64,000 nt of DNA, taken from assembly GCF_025380365.1 (NCBI RefSeq), contig NZ_JAOCQF010000001.1, positions 930,001 through 994,000 on the forward strand. Direction: 5' to 3'. Numbering within the stretch: the first letter of the stretch is position 1; each line of letters opens with the position of its first letter. Position numbers and translations under genes: made by a program. The notes beneath the pieces are model-generated. The model was not told the DNA's origin. It was given only the letters and a program-made list of their open reading frames with translations, and made no database searches. Of this stretch, positions 27,871 to 37,156 are shown in pieces. This DNA is from Albidovulum sediminis (lineage in GTDB: Bacteria; Pseudomonadota; Alphaproteobacteria; Rhodobacterales; Rhodobacteraceae).

Positions 27871-29247
27871 ATGAAGGTCATCATCTGCGGCGCGGGACAG
27901 GTCGGCTGGCAGATCGCCCGCCAGCTTGCCGGGGAAAAGAACGACGTCACCGTCGTCGACGTGAACGCCGAACTGGTGCGCCGCGCGACGGAATCGCTCG
28001 ACGTGCAGGGGGTGGCGGGCTTCGCCTCCTACCCGGACGTGCTGGAACGGGCGGGCGCGCGCGACGCCGACATGATCATCGCCGCCACCCATTCGGACGA
28101 GGTCAACATGATCGTCTGCCAGGTGGCGCATTCGGTCTTCGGCATCACCCGCAAGATCGCCCGCCTGCGCGCGCAGTCCTACATGGACGCGATCTATTCC
28201 GACCTCTACCGCCGCGACCACCTGCCCATCGACGTCGTCATCAGCCCCGAGCGCGAGGTGGCCGAGGCCGCGCTCCAGCGCCTTGCCGCACCCTCGACCT
28301 TCGACACCGAAAGCTTCATGAACGGGCGCGCGCAGCTTCTGGGCATCGCCCTTGACGAGGATTGCCCGGTCCTCAACACGCCGCTCCGGCAGTTGACCGA
28401 CCTCTTCTCGACGCTCCGCGCGATCGTCGTCGGTATCCGCCGCGAGGGGCACCTGTTCGCCCCCGAACCGGGCGACCAGCTTTTCGCGGGCGACCAGATC
28501 TATGTCTTCACCCATTCGGAGGATGTGGGCCGCACGCTGGAAATCTTCGGCAAGGCCGCGAAAAAACAGGAACGCATCGTCGTCATCGGCGGCGGCAACG
28601 TCGGCCTTGCCGTGGCCCGCGCGCTCGAATCGCGGACCAGCCGGGTGCGCGCCAAGGTGATCGAGCGCAACCGCGCGAACGCCGAACGCGCCGCCGACAT
28701 GCTGGAACGCACCATCGTGCTCAACGGCGACGGCATGGACATGGAGGTGCTGACCGAGGCCAACATCGACCGTGCCGATGCGGTCCTCGCCGTCACCGAC
28801 GACGACAAGACCAACATGCTGGCCGCCGTGCGGGCCAAGCAGGCGGGCTGCAAGCTTGCCATCGCGCTGGTCAACGACCCGACGCTGACGCCACTCATGG
28901 CCGCGCTCGACATCGACGCCTATATCAACCCGCGCGCCACCACCGTCTCCTCGATCCTGCGCCACATCCGCCACGGCCGCGTGCGCGCGGTCTATTCCAT
29001 CGGCGACAGCGAGGCCGAGATGATCGAGGCGCAGGTGCTGTCCACCTCGCCGATCTCGGGCCGGCTCCTGCGCGACGTGGAGTTCCCCGAGGGCGTTCTG
29101 GTCGGCGCGCTGATGAAGGGCGACCGGGTGCTGAAGCCCACGGGTGATACCAAGATCGAGGAGGGCGACGTGATCGCGCTGTTCTGCATGACCAGCGACG
29201 TCCCCGAGGTGGAGCGCCTGCTCCAGGTCTCGATCGATTTCTTCTGA
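27871..29247 (+). CDS. trkA: Trk potassium uptake regulatory protein TrkA
   Basis: 458-aa cytosolic gating subunit with duplicated RCK modules. Each begins with a dinucleotide-binding motif: ICGAGQVGWQIAR at residue 3 and VIGGGNVGLAVAR near residue 235. Each is followed by a TrkA-C domain (for example EGDVIALFCM at the end). NAD(H) or ATP/ADP binding gates TrkH. The ATG at 27871 is preceded by GGGGGAAGG. trkH follows after 4 bp. Confidence 0.95.
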   Translation: MKVIICGAGQVGWQIARQLAGEKNDVTVVDVNAELVRRATESLDVQGVAGFASYPDVLERAGARDADMIIAATHSDEVNMIVCQVAHSVFGITRKIARLRAQSYMDAIYSDLYRRDHLPIDVVISPEREVAEAALQRLAAPSTFDTESFMNGRAQLLGIALDEDCPVLNTPLRQLTDLFSTLRAIVVGIRREGHLFAPEPGDQLFAGDQIYVFTHSEDVGRTLEIFGKAAKKQERIVVIGGGNVGLAVARALESRTSRVRAKVIERNRANAERAADMLERTIVLNGDGMDMEVLTEANIDRADAVLAVTDDDKTNMLAAVRAKQAGCKLAIALVNDPTLTPLMAALDIDAYINPRATTVSSILRHIRHGRVRAVYSIGDSEAEMIEAQVLSTSPISGRLLRDVEFPEGVLVGALMKGDRVLKPTGDTKIEEGDVIALFCMTSDVPEVERLLQVSIDFF

Positions 29248-29251
29248 CCCG

Positions 29252-30769
29252 ATGCGCCGCCTCGCCAACCTTCCGGTCCTGGTGATGCTGATGGCGATCG
29301 GCGCGGCGGCGATGTTCGTTCCCGCTGCCCACGCGGTGATCCTGCGCGATCACGAGGTCGCGCGCGCCTTCTTCTATTCCGGCACGCTTTTCCTGATCCT
29401 TGCGGCCATGATCGGGCTGGCCACGGCGGCGAACCGCCACGACGACAGCGCGCGCGGGCAGTTGCTGACCCTTGTCCTGACCTTCACGCTGCTGCCGTGC
29501 ATGCTGGCCTTCCCGATATCCGAGGCCGTGCCCGACACGACCTATCTCAACGCATGGTGGGAAATGGTCTCGTCCCTGACGACCACGGGCGCCACGATTT
29601 TCGAGGCCGGCCGGCTGCACCCCTCGATCCATCTCTGGCGCGCGCTCGTGGGCTGGCTCGGCGGCGCCTTCGTCCTTGTCTCGGCGGTGGCGATCCTCGC
29701 GCCGATGAACCTTGGCGGGTTCGAGGTCCTGGGCGCGGGAAGCGAGGGCGGGTCAGGCGCGGCTGGCGGGATGCAGGCGCTCCGGATGATCGGCCTGCGC
29801 GGACGCCTTGCGCGGGCGGCGACCACGATCCTGCCCGTCTACGCGGGATTGACGATGGCGCTCTGGGTCGCGCTGATCCTTGCCGGCGACCCGAAGCTGG
29901 TCGCGGCCTGTCACGCGATGTCGACGCTGTCCACCTCGGGCATCTCGCCGCTCGGCGGGCTGGCGCCCACCACCTCCGGCCTCGGGGGGGAGCTTCTGGT
30001 CTTCGTCTTCCTCCTCTTCGCGCTGACCCGGCGCTTCTATCCCTCCGGCCGCCTGCAGACCGGGGCGCAGCGGCTTTTCCACGACCCCGAACTGCGCTTC
30101 GGGCTGCTGTTCGTCATCATCCTGCCGGCCTTCCTGTTCCTGCGCCACTGGATCGGCGCGCTTGAGGTCGACGAGGTTCCCGGCGTGGGGCAGGCGCTGC
30201 TCGCCATCTGGGGGACGGCCTTCACGGTGCTGTCGTTCCTCACCACGACCGGTTTCGAATCGGCGGGATGGGCCGCCGCGCGCGATTGGTCTGGGCTGGC
30301 GACGCCGGGGCTGATCCTCGCGGGTCTTTCGGTGATCGGCGGCGGCGTCGCCACCACCGCGGGGGGCGTGAAGCTCCTGCGAGTCTACGCCCTTTACCGC
30401 CACGGCGAGCGCGAGATCGAGCGTCTGGTGCATCCCTCCTCGGTCGGCGGCTCGGGCGCCGCGGCGCGCCGGCTCCGGCGGCAGGGGGCGCAGATGGCCT
30501 GGGTCTTCTTCATGCTCTTCGCCATCTCGATCGCTCTCACCATGCTGGCGCTGTCGCTGTCCGGGCTCGACTTCGAGCGCACGACCGTGCTCTCCGTCGC
30601 GGCGCTCTCGACGACCGGGCCGCTGGCTACCGTCGCGGGCAGTTCGCCGATCGACTGGGCCACGCTCGACGCCTGGGCCAAGTCGGTCCTGGCCGCCGCC
30701 ATGGTGCTGGGCCGGCTCGAAACGCTGGCGATCATTGCCCTTCTCAACCCCGATTTCTGGCGCAGTTGA
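29252..30769 (+). CDS. trkH: Trk system potassium uptake protein TrkH
   Basis: 505-aa membrane channel with about ten helices and four selectivity-filter loops. These are SLTTTGATIFE, STLSTSGISPLGG, FLTTTGFESAGW and ALSTTGPLATVAG, each with the T(T/S)xG core. It forms the K+-conducting subunit gated by TrkA, encoded 4 bp upstream. It belongs to the TrkH/KtrB superfamily; TrkA as partner argues for Trk rather than Ktr. Confidence 0.95.
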   Translation: MRRLANLPVLVMLMAIGAAAMFVPAAHAVILRDHEVARAFFYSGTLFLILAAMIGLATAANRHDDSARGQLLTLVLTFTLLPCMLAFPISEAVPDTTYLNAWWEMVSSLTTTGATIFEAGRLHPSIHLWRALVGWLGGAFVLVSAVAILAPMNLGGFEVLGAGSEGGSGAAGGMQALRMIGLRGRLARAATTILPVYAGLTMALWVALILAGDPKLVAACHAMSTLSTSGISPLGGLAPTTSGLGGELLVFVFLLFALTRRFYPSGRLQTGAQRLFHDPELRFGLLFVIILPAFLFLRHWIGALEVDEVPGVGQALLAIWGTAFTVLSFLTTTGFESAGWAAARDWSGLATPGLILAGLSVIGGGVATTAGGVKLLRVYALYRHGEREIERLVHPSSVGGSGAAARRLRRQGAQMAWVFFMLFAISIALTMLALSLSGLDFERTTVLSVAALSTTGPLATVAGSSPIDWATLDAWAKSVLAAAMVLGRLETLAIIALLNPDFWRS

Positions 30770-30894
30770 CGCAGGTGCCGGAAATCCGCGCCGGGGGGCT
30801 GGAAACTTCCCGAATCTTCCGCATACTTCCCTTACGTCTCCGGTGCAGCGCCGAGGGGCGACGAACCCCGCACGAATAGAAGGCGAGAATCAAA

Positions 30895-31128
30895 ATGGCT
30901 GCCGACAAACAGAATTTGCAGGATGCCTTTCTGAACCACGTCCGGAAGGCCAAGATTCCGGTCACGATCTTCCTGATCAACGGTGTGAAGCTTCAGGGCG
31001 TCATCACCTGGTTCGACAATTTCTGCGTGCTCCTGCGCCGCGACGGGCAATCGCAGTTGGTCTACAAGCATGCGATCTCCACCATCATGCCGGGACAGCC
31101 GATCTCGCTTTACGAGGGCGAAGACTGA
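30895..31128 (+). CDS. hfq: RNA chaperone Hfq
   Basis: 77-aa Sm-like protein that forms a hexamer and pairs small RNAs with mRNAs. It carries the N-terminal QNLQDAFLN, the Sm1 core ([20 protein letters not shown]) and the Sm2 signature YKHAISTI. The C-terminal tail is short, as in other alphaproteobacteria. It is followed after 11 bp by hflX, the conserved hfq-hflX pair. The candidate small RNA at 57878 would be a natural client. Confidence 0.97.
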   Translation: MAADKQNLQDAFLNHVRKAKIPVTIFLINGVKLQGVITWFDNFCVLLRRDGQSQLVYKHAISTIMPGQPISLYEGED

Positions 31129-31139
31129 GCGAACGTGAC

Positions 31140-32441
31140 ATGACCGCCGGGACCACGGGCGGCGCGACGGCCAAGGGGCCGACGCGTGCGCTCGTCCTGC
31201 ATCCCGATCTGAAGTCGGCGCGCCGCCGCCGCCCGGCCGATCTTGCGCTGGCCGAGGCGGTGGCACTGGCCGCGGCTCTCCCCGATCTGGAGGTGACGGG
31301 GGCCGAGGTGGTGCGCCTCGCGCGGCCGCACCCCGGCATGCTGTTCGGCGCGGGCAAGATCGCCGAACTCAAGGCCCGGATCGAGGCGGAGGAGGTGGCA
31401 CTTGTCCTCGTCGACGGCCCGGTGTCGCCGGTCCAGCAGCGCAACCTGGAACGCGAATGGAAGGTCAAGCTGCTCGACCGCACCGGCCTCATCCTGGAAA
31501 TCTTCGCCGACCGCGCCCATACCCGCGAAGGCGTGTTGCAGGTCGATCTCGCCGCGCTTTCCTACCAGCGCACGCGGCTGGTGCGGGCCTGGACCCACCT
31601 TGAGCGCCAGCGCGGCGGCTTCGGCTTTGTCGGCGGCCCCGGCGAGACGCAGATCGAAGCCGACCGCCGCGCCATCGATGAAGAGGTGCTGAAGATCCGC
31701 CGGCAACTGGCCAAGGTGGTCAAGACGCGCGAACTGCACCGCGCCGCGCGGCGCAAGGTGCCGTTCCCCATCGTGGCGCTCGTGGGCTATACCAACGCCG
31801 GCAAATCGACGCTTTTCAACCGCATGACCGGGGCCGAGGTGCTGGCCAAGGACATGCTGTTCGCCACCCTCGACCCGACCATGCGCGGCGTCACCCTGCC
31901 GTCGGGCCGCAAGGTGATCCTGTCGGACACCGTGGGCTTCATCTCCGACCTGCCGACCGAACTTGTCGCCGCCTTCCGCGCCACGCTCGAGGAGGTGCTG
32001 GAGGCCGACCTGATCCTGCATGTCCGCGACATCGCCCATCCGGAGACCGAGGAACAGGCCGCCGACGTGCGCGACATCCTCGAAAGCCTGGGCGTGGCCG
32101 AAGAGGTGCCGGTCTTCGAGGTCTGGAACAAGATCGACCTTCTGGGCGCCGAGGCGCGCGACGCGCTTCTGGTGCAGGAAGGCCGCAGCCCCGGCATCCA
32201 CTCCGTCAGCGCGATCACGGGCGAGGGGCTGGCCGCGCTGCTCGACGCCGTGTCCGGGGCGCTCGACGAACGCCGCATCGTCGAGACGCTGACGCTGGGC
32301 TTCGGCGAGGGGCGCGCGCGGGCCTGGCTTCACGCGCAGGGCGTGGTGAAAGCGGAACGCGACACGGACGAGGGCCACGAGATGACGGTGGCGCTGACGG
32401 AACGGCAGCAGGCCGCGCTGGCCAGGCTGCGGCAAGGGTAG
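31140..32441 (+). CDS. hflX: GTPase HflX
   Basis: 433-aa ribosome-associated GTPase that splits stalled or stressed ribosomes. The N-terminal domain ends with the HflX glycine-rich motif GGPGETQIEADRR. The G domain has G1 GYTNAGKST, G3 DTVGFISDLP and G4 NKID. It starts at the ATG at 31140, which continues open upstream across hfq. A perfect 20-bp GC palindrome begins at its stop codon. Confidence 0.95.
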   Translation: MTAGTTGGATAKGPTRALVLHPDLKSARRRRPADLALAEAVALAAALPDLEVTGAEVVRLARPHPGMLFGAGKIAELKARIEAEEVALVLVDGPVSPVQQRNLEREWKVKLLDRTGLILEIFADRAHTREGVLQVDLAALSYQRTRLVRAWTHLERQRGGFGFVGGPGETQIEADRRAIDEEVLKIRRQLAKVVKTRELHRAARRKVPFPIVALVGYTNAGKSTLFNRMTGAEVLAKDMLFATLDPTMRGVTLPSGRKVILSDTVGFISDLPTELVAAFRATLEEVLEADLILHVRDIAHPETEEQAADVRDILESLGVAEEVPVFEVWNKIDLLGAEARDALLVQEGRSPGIHSVSAITGEGLAALLDAVSGALDERRIVETLTLGFGEGRARAWLHAQGVVKAERDTDEGHEMTVALTERQQAALARLRQG

Positions 32442-32460
32442 GGGCGCCGCGCGGCGCCCC
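32441..32460. repeat. Perfect GC palindrome at the end of hflX
   Basis: The sequence ggggcgccgcgcggcgcccc is a full 20-bp palindrome starting at the last base of the hflX stop and ending 14 bp before the pepT start. There is no T-run after it and the pepT ribosome-binding site (GGAAAGGA) follows at once. An attenuating or mRNA-protecting hairpin is more likely than an intrinsic terminator. Confidence 0.6.
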
Positions 32461-32474
32461 GGAAAGGACCGGCG

Positions 32475-33719
32475 ATGAGGACCGAATTCGACCGCGAACT
32501 GGAAGAAAGGCTGGTGCGCTACGCCGGTATCGACACCCAAAGCGACGAGGAGGCGACGGGTTCGCCCTCGACCCCGGTCCAGCTTGTGCTGCAACGGCTC
32601 CTGGTCGAGGAACTGGGCGAGATCGGCGCCCATCACGCCCGCCTGACCGATTACGGCGCGGTGCTGGCCACCATTCCCGGCACCGCCGAAGGCCCGGTCA
32701 TCGGCCTTCTGGCCCATGTCGACACGGCGCCGGCCTTCAACGCCACCGGCGTCAAGCCACGCGTGATCCGCAACTACAACGGCGGCCCGGTGACCTATCC
32801 CGACGCGCCCGGCCTGATGATGACGCCGGAGGAGTTTCCCTATCTCGGCACGAAGCACGGGCACGACATCGTCACCGCCAGCGGCACCACGCTTCTGGGC
32901 GCGGACGACAAGGCGGGCGTCGCGATCATCATGACCGCCGCTCGCCACCTGCTTGCCCATCCGGAGATCCCGCACGGCCCCATCCGCATCGCCTTCACCC
33001 CGGATGAGGAGATCGGCCGCGGCGTCGACGCGCGCCTGCCCAAGGATCTGGGCGCGGACTTCGCCTATACGTTCGACGGCGCCGCGGTGGGTGAGATCGA
33101 GTACGAAAGCTTTTCGGCCGACGGCGCCACGGTGACGGTGAAGGGCGTGTCGATCCACCCCGGCACCGCCAAGGACAAGCTGGTGAACGCGCTGCACCTG
33201 ACCGCGAAGATCGCCCAGACGCTGCCTCAGGCGACGATGACGCCCGAGACGACCGAGGGGCGCGAAGGGTTCCTCATGCTTTACGAGATGAAGGGAACCG
33301 CCGCAGAAGCGACGATGAAGTTCATCCTGCGCGATTTCGAACTGGACGGCCTTGGCGCCAAGGGCGCGCTTTTGCGGCAGGTCTGCGAAACCGTCGCCGC
33401 GACCGAACCGCGCGCCGAGATCACCTGCGAGATCCGCCCGCAGTACCGCAACATGCGCTACTGGCTGGAAAAGGACATGCGCCCGGTGGAACTCGCGCGC
33501 ACCGCCGCCCGCGCGCTGGGGGTGGAGCCGGTCTCGGTCCCGATCCGCGGCGGCACCGACGGCTCGCGCCTGACCGAAATGGGGGTGCCGTGCCCCAACA
33601 TCTTCACCGGGATGCAGAACATCCACGGGCCGCTCGAATGGATCTCGGTTCAGGACATGGGCCTGGCGACGCAGGTCTGCCTGAAACTGGTGGAGACGGC
33701 GGCGGCGAAGAACGCATAG
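32475..33719 (+). CDS. pepT: Peptidase T (tripeptide aminopeptidase)
   Basis: 414-aa cytosolic M20 zinc peptidase removing the N-terminal residue of tripeptides. Metal-ligand motifs are LLAHVDTAP (His/Asp), LGADDKAGVA (bridging Asp) and FTPDEEIGRGV (catalytic and metal Glu). The later region IRGGTDGSRLTEMGVPCPN and FTGMQNIHGPLEW matches PepT. Length is typical. It is downstream of hflX on the same strand, across the GC palindrome. Confidence 0.94.
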   Translation: MRTEFDRELEERLVRYAGIDTQSDEEATGSPSTPVQLVLQRLLVEELGEIGAHHARLTDYGAVLATIPGTAEGPVIGLLAHVDTAPAFNATGVKPRVIRNYNGGPVTYPDAPGLMMTPEEFPYLGTKHGHDIVTASGTTLLGADDKAGVAIIMTAARHLLAHPEIPHGPIRIAFTPDEEIGRGVDARLPKDLGADFAYTFDGAAVGEIEYESFSADGATVTVKGVSIHPGTAKDKLVNALHLTAKIAQTLPQATMTPETTEGREGFLMLYEMKGTAAEATMKFILRDFELDGLGAKGALLRQVCETVAATEPRAEITCEIRPQYRNMRYWLEKDMRPVELARTAARALGVEPVSVPIRGGTDGSRLTEMGVPCPNIFTGMQNIHGPLEWISVQDMGLATQVCLKLVETAAAKNA

Positions 33720-33732
33720 CGAACCTTCCTGC

Positions 33733-33816
33733 CAAGCAATCCCTTGCTTGCCACGCAAAATTATGTTGCGCGGAATCGCGCGCTATTGTTAGATTGCGAA
33801 TGTTAGTAGGCTAACA
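33733..33816. promoter_or_regulatory. Three successive dyads upstream of the isochorismatase gene
   Basis: Three inverted repeats fill the 116-bp gap. They are CAAGCAA-TCCC-TTGCTTG (33733-33750), GCGCG-GAAT-CGCGC (33768-33781) and TGTTAG-TAGG-CTAACA (33801-33816). A separate direct copy of TGTTAG lies at 33787-33792. The third dyad is immediately before the GGGAGGA ribosome-binding region, the position of a repressor operator. The first may be a pepT terminator hairpin without a T-run. No regulator gene is adjacent. Confidence 0.5.
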
Positions 33817-33835
33817 AATAGGGAGGATAGAGACG

Positions 33836-34456
33836 ATGTCAGACGTAATACCGACGCGCTGTGCGATTATCCTTGTCGACATGGCCAGGGACTTCGTGGA
33901 GGAGGGAGGCTTCATTGCCGACGCCGGCGGACCCGATTACCGGGAGCGCGCCAAGGGCATTCTGGCGCCGTTGCAGCGCCTTCTTGATGCCGGCCGCAAG
34001 ACCGGCGTGACCGTGGTCTACTCGACCGACTGCCATACGCCCGACGACCTTGAGATGAAGAAGTGGCCCCCGCATTCCATGAAAGGTTCGGAGTGGGCGG
34101 AGATCGTGTCGGAACTCGCTCCCCAGCCGGGCGATCTGTCGATCCCGAAAACGACCTACAGCGGCTTCCAGAGTTCGAACATGGAGTCCGTTCTCCGGGC
34201 GCGCGGGATCGACACGCTCTACATCACCGGCCTGCACACGGACTGCTGCTGCCGCCACACCTCGGGCGATGCCTTCCAGAAAGGGTTCAATCTCGTCTGG
34301 GTGACCGACGCCTTGCAGGCGTTCACACAGGAGGGGCATGAAAGCGGCTTGGAATACTACAAGGCGTGGTACGCAACCGATCCCGAACGCCAGTTCAAGA
34401 CGGCCGACCAGATCGCCGCGGAATGGACCGCGGCCGCGCAGGACGCCGCAGCCTGA
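33836..34456 (+). CDS. Isochorismatase-fold cysteine hydrolase
   Basis: 206 aa, CDS from ATG 33836 behind GGGAGGA. The triad of the superfamily is visible: D15 (ILVDMARDF), K105 (IPKTTYSGF) and a Cys within HTDCCCRHT, probably C138. The run of three cysteines at the nucleophile site is unusual, as the family normally has one. Members hydrolyse isochorismate, nicotinamide, N-carbamoyl compounds or ureidoacrylate; the substrate here cannot be read from sequence. The gene stands alone between a dyad-rich leader and a terminator. Confidence 0.85.
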   Translation: MSDVIPTRCAIILVDMARDFVEEGGFIADAGGPDYRERAKGILAPLQRLLDAGRKTGVTVVYSTDCHTPDDLEMKKWPPHSMKGSEWAEIVSELAPQPGDLSIPKTTYSGFQSSNMESVLRARGIDTLYITGLHTDCCCRHTSGDAFQKGFNLVWVTDALQAFTQEGHESGLEYYKAWYATDPERQFKTADQIAAEWTAAAQDAAA

Positions 34457-34501
34457 GCCGCGCAGGGCCGCGCCCCTGCGGAAATCCAATCGCACAATCA
34501 C

Positions 34502-34530
34502 AAAAAGCCCCGGTTTTTCCGGGGCTTTTC
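34502..34530. terminator. Bidirectional terminator between isochorismatase gene and guaA
   Basis: AAAAGCCCCGG, loop TTTTT, CCGGGGCTTTT: an 11-bp stem with A-run before and T-run after, so it can stop transcription in both directions. It separates the plus-strand hydrolase from the convergent guaA. Confidence 0.92.
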
Positions 34531-34535
34531 ATGCG

Positions 34536-36092
34536 TCATTCAAGTTCGATCGTGCCCGGCGGCTTCGAGGTGCAGTCGTAGAAGACGCGGTTGATCCCCT
34601 TGACCTCGTTGATGATCCGCGTCGCTGTCTCACCCAGGAAGTCGTGCGTGAAGGGGTAGTAGTCGGCGGTCATGCCGTCCACGCTCGTCACCGCCCTGAG
34701 CGCGAGCGCGTAGTCATAGGTGCGCCCGTCGCCCATCACGCCCACGGTCCGCATCGGCAGGATCGCCGCGAAGGCCTGCCAGATCTCGTCGTAAAGGCCG
34801 TGGCGGCGGATCTGGTCGATATAGACCGCGTCCGCCCGGCGCAGGATGTCGAGCTTTTCGCGGGTGATCTCGCCGGGGCAGCGGATGGCAAGGCCGGGGC
34901 CGGGGAAGGGGTGGCGGCCGATGAAGGACTGCGGCAGGCCAAGTTCGCGCCCCAGCGCGCGGACCTCGTCCTTGAACAGTTCCCGCAGCGGTTCGACCAG
35001 CTTCAGGCCCATCTTTTCCGGCAGGCCGCCGACATTGTGGTGGCTCTTGATCGTGACCGAGGGCCCGCCGGAAAAGCTGACGCTTTCGATCACGTCTGGG
35101 TAAAGCGTCCCCTGCGCGAGGAATTGCGCCCCGCCCACCTCGGTCGCGTGCTTCTGGAACACGTCGATGAAAAGCCGGCCGATGGTCTTGCGCTTCACCT
35201 CGGGGTCGGAGACGCCTTCGAGCGCGCCAAGGAACAGGTCGCTCTCGTCGGCATGGATCAGCGGCATGTTGTAGTGGTCGCGGAACATGGTGACGACCTG
35301 TTCCGCCTCGCCAAGCCTGAGCAGCCCGTGGTCGACGAAGACGCAGGTGAGCTGGTCGCCGATCGCCTCATGAATCAGGACGGCGGCGACCGAGCTATCC
35401 ACACCGCCCGACAGCCCGCAGATCACCTTGGCATCGCCCACCTGCTCCCGGATCTTGCGGATCGCCTCTTCGCGGTAGGCGCCCATGGTCCAGTCGCCCT
35501 TGAACCCGGCCAGACGCACGAAATTCTCGTAAAGCTTCGCGCCCTTGGGGGTGTGGTGCACCTCGGGGTGGAACTGCACCGCGTAGAAGTGGCGCTCGGG
35601 GTCCGCGGTGATCGCAAAGGGCGCGTTGGGAGAGGTGCCGTAGACCCGGAACCCCGGCGCGATCTTCGACACGTGGTCGCCGTGGCTCATCCAGACCTGC
35701 TCGGTGCCCCCCTCGAACCAGCCCTCCAGAAGCGGCAGCCGCTCGGCGGCGGGGGTCACGAAGGCGCGGCCGAATTCCGCCGTGCCGTGGCCGCCTTCGA
35801 CATGGCCGCCGAGGCAATGCATCATCACCTGCTGGCCGTAGCAGATTCCAAGGATCGGCACGCCAAGCTCGAACACGCCCTTCGGCGGCATCGGCGCATC
35901 CTGCCAGTAGACCGAGGCGGGGCCGCCCGAGAAGATCACCGCCTTCGGCGCGAAGGCGCGCAGGAAGGCCTCGTCAACGCGGTTGTAGGGGTGGATTTCG
36001 CAGTAGACGTTCAGCTCCCGCAGGCGCCGCGCGATCAGCTGCGTCACCTGACTGCCGAAGTCGATGATGAGAAGGCGGTCATGCTGGGTCAT
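34536..36092 (-). CDS. guaA: GMP synthase (glutamine-hydrolysing)
   Basis: 518-aa two-domain enzyme converting XMP to GMP. The class I glutaminase domain has nucleophile C84 in GICYGQQ and a downstream His in [10 protein letters not shown]. The ATP-pyrophosphatase P-loop is SGGVDSSVA, and the dimerisation domain ends with KPPGTIELE. The start at 36092 was chosen because it directly precedes the conserved LLIIDFGSQ. It lies 43 bp after the sugar ABC ATPase gene on the same strand, possibly receiving read-through. Confidence 0.97.
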   Translation of the reverse strand: MTQHDRLLIIDFGSQVTQLIARRLRELNVYCEIHPYNRVDEAFLRAFAPKAVIFSGGPASVYWQDAPMPPKGVFELGVPILGICYGQQVMMHCLGGHVEGGHGTAEFGRAFVTPAAERLPLLEGWFEGGTEQVWMSHGDHVSKIAPGFRVYGTSPNAPFAITADPERHFYAVQFHPEVHHTPKGAKLYENFVRLAGFKGDWTMGAYREEAIRKIREQVGDAKVICGLSGGVDSSVAAVLIHEAIGDQLTCVFVDHGLLRLGEAEQVVTMFRDHYNMPLIHADESDLFLGALEGVSDPEVKRKTIGRLFIDVFQKHATEVGGAQFLAQGTLYPDVIESVSFSGGPSVTIKSHHNVGGLPEKMGLKLVEPLRELFKDEVRALGRELGLPQSFIGRHPFPGPGLAIRCPGEITREKLDILRRADAVYIDQIRRHGLYDEIWQAFAAILPMRTVGVMGDGRTYDYALALRAVTSVDGMTADYYPFTHDFLGETATRIINEVKGINRVFYDCTSKPPGTIELE

Positions 36093-36135
36093 GGCCGGGG
36101 AATAGGGGGCTTCACACCCTTGCGCAAGGGCCAAG

Positions 36136-37134
36136 TCAGTGGCGCAGACGCTTTCCCCCGGCGTCGAAGGACAAGGCCCGCGCGCGGTCGAAATCGAGTG
36201 CGATTTCTTCGCCGACGCGGTGGTCGTGCTGCCCGAAAAGGCGCACCGTCACCGTCTCCTCCGTCGGGGTCACGACCAGCAGGTTGGTGTCGCTTCCCAG
36301 CCGCTCGACATGGGTGACCGTGCCGCGGATCGGCCCCTCGGCCGCCACCCGCAGCGTTTCGGGCCGGATCCCCAGTTCCGCCCCCGGCGCGCCCAGCGGC
36401 CCGGCCTTGAGGAAATTCATCGACGGCGCGCCGATGAAGCCCGCGACGAAACGGTTGGCCGGGTCGTTGTAAAGCTCCATCGGGCTGCCCACCTGCTCGA
36501 TCCGTCCGTCCCTCAGCACGACGATGCGGTTGGCCAGCGTCATTGCCTCTGTCTGGTCGTGGGTGACGTAGATCATGCTGGCGCCAAGTTCGCGGTGGAG
36601 CCGCGCGATCTCGACCCGCGTCGCCATCCGGAGCGCGGCGTCAAGGTTCGACAGCGGCTCGTCGAAGAGGAACAGGTCGGGCTTGCGCACGATCGCCCGC
36701 CCGATCGCCACCCGCTGCCGCTGCCCGCCCGACAGTTCCGAAGGGCGCCGCTTGAGGTAGGGTTCCAGCGACAGCATCCGCGTCGCCATGGCGATCCGCT
36801 CGGCGATGACCTTGCGATCCTCGCCCGCCTGCTTCAGCCCCAGCGCCATGTTCCCCTCGACGTCGAGATGGGGGTAAAGCGCGTAGGACTGGAACACCAT
36901 GGCGATGCCGCGCTTCGCCGGCGGCGTCGCGGTCACGTCGCGCCCGCCGATCGAGACGCGGCCCGCGCTCACGTCCTCAAGCCCCGCGATCACCCTGAGG
37001 AGCGTGGACTTGCCGCAGCCCGACGGCCCGACGAAGACGATGAACTCGCCATCCGCCACCTCCAGCCCGATATCCTTGAGCACCTGAACGGTGCCGAACG
37101 ATTTATGAACGTTTTCAAGAAGAAGTGCGGTCAT
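36136..37134 (-). CDS. Sugar ABC transporter ATP-binding protein (MalK/UgpC type)
   Basis: 332-aa ATPase of the CUT1 family: Walker [10 protein letters not shown], signature LSGGQRQR, Walker [13 protein letters not shown], and a C-terminal TOBE/MalK regulatory domain (from about residue 235, GIRPETLRV). It energises the importer formed by the two permeases and the binding protein upstream. It is the last gene of the leftward amino-sugar operon, 22 bp after the Gfo/Idh gene. Confidence 0.93.
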   Translation of the reverse strand: MTALLLENVHKSFGTVQVLKDIGLEVADGEFIVFVGPSGCGKSTLLRVIAGLEDVSAGRVSIGGRDVTATPPAKRGIAMVFQSYALYPHLDVEGNMALGLKQAGEDRKVIAERIAMATRMLSLEPYLKRRPSELSGGQRQRVAIGRAIVRKPDLFLFDEPLSNLDAALRMATRVEIARLHRELGASMIYVTHDQTEAMTLANRIVVLRDGRIEQVGSPMELYNDPANRFVAGFIGAPSMNFLKAGPLGAPGAELGIRPETLRVAAEGPIRGTVTHVERLGSDTNLLVVTPTEETVTVRLFGQHDHRVGEEIALDFDRARALSFDAGGKRLRH

Positions 37135-37156
37135 CCCGAAGTTCTACCCCGAAGCC

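Noticed and set aside
32441-32460. Intrinsic terminator after hflX
   Set aside because: The palindrome is perfect, but no T-run follows on either strand and the pepT ribosome-binding site comes immediately after, so I list it as a palindrome only.
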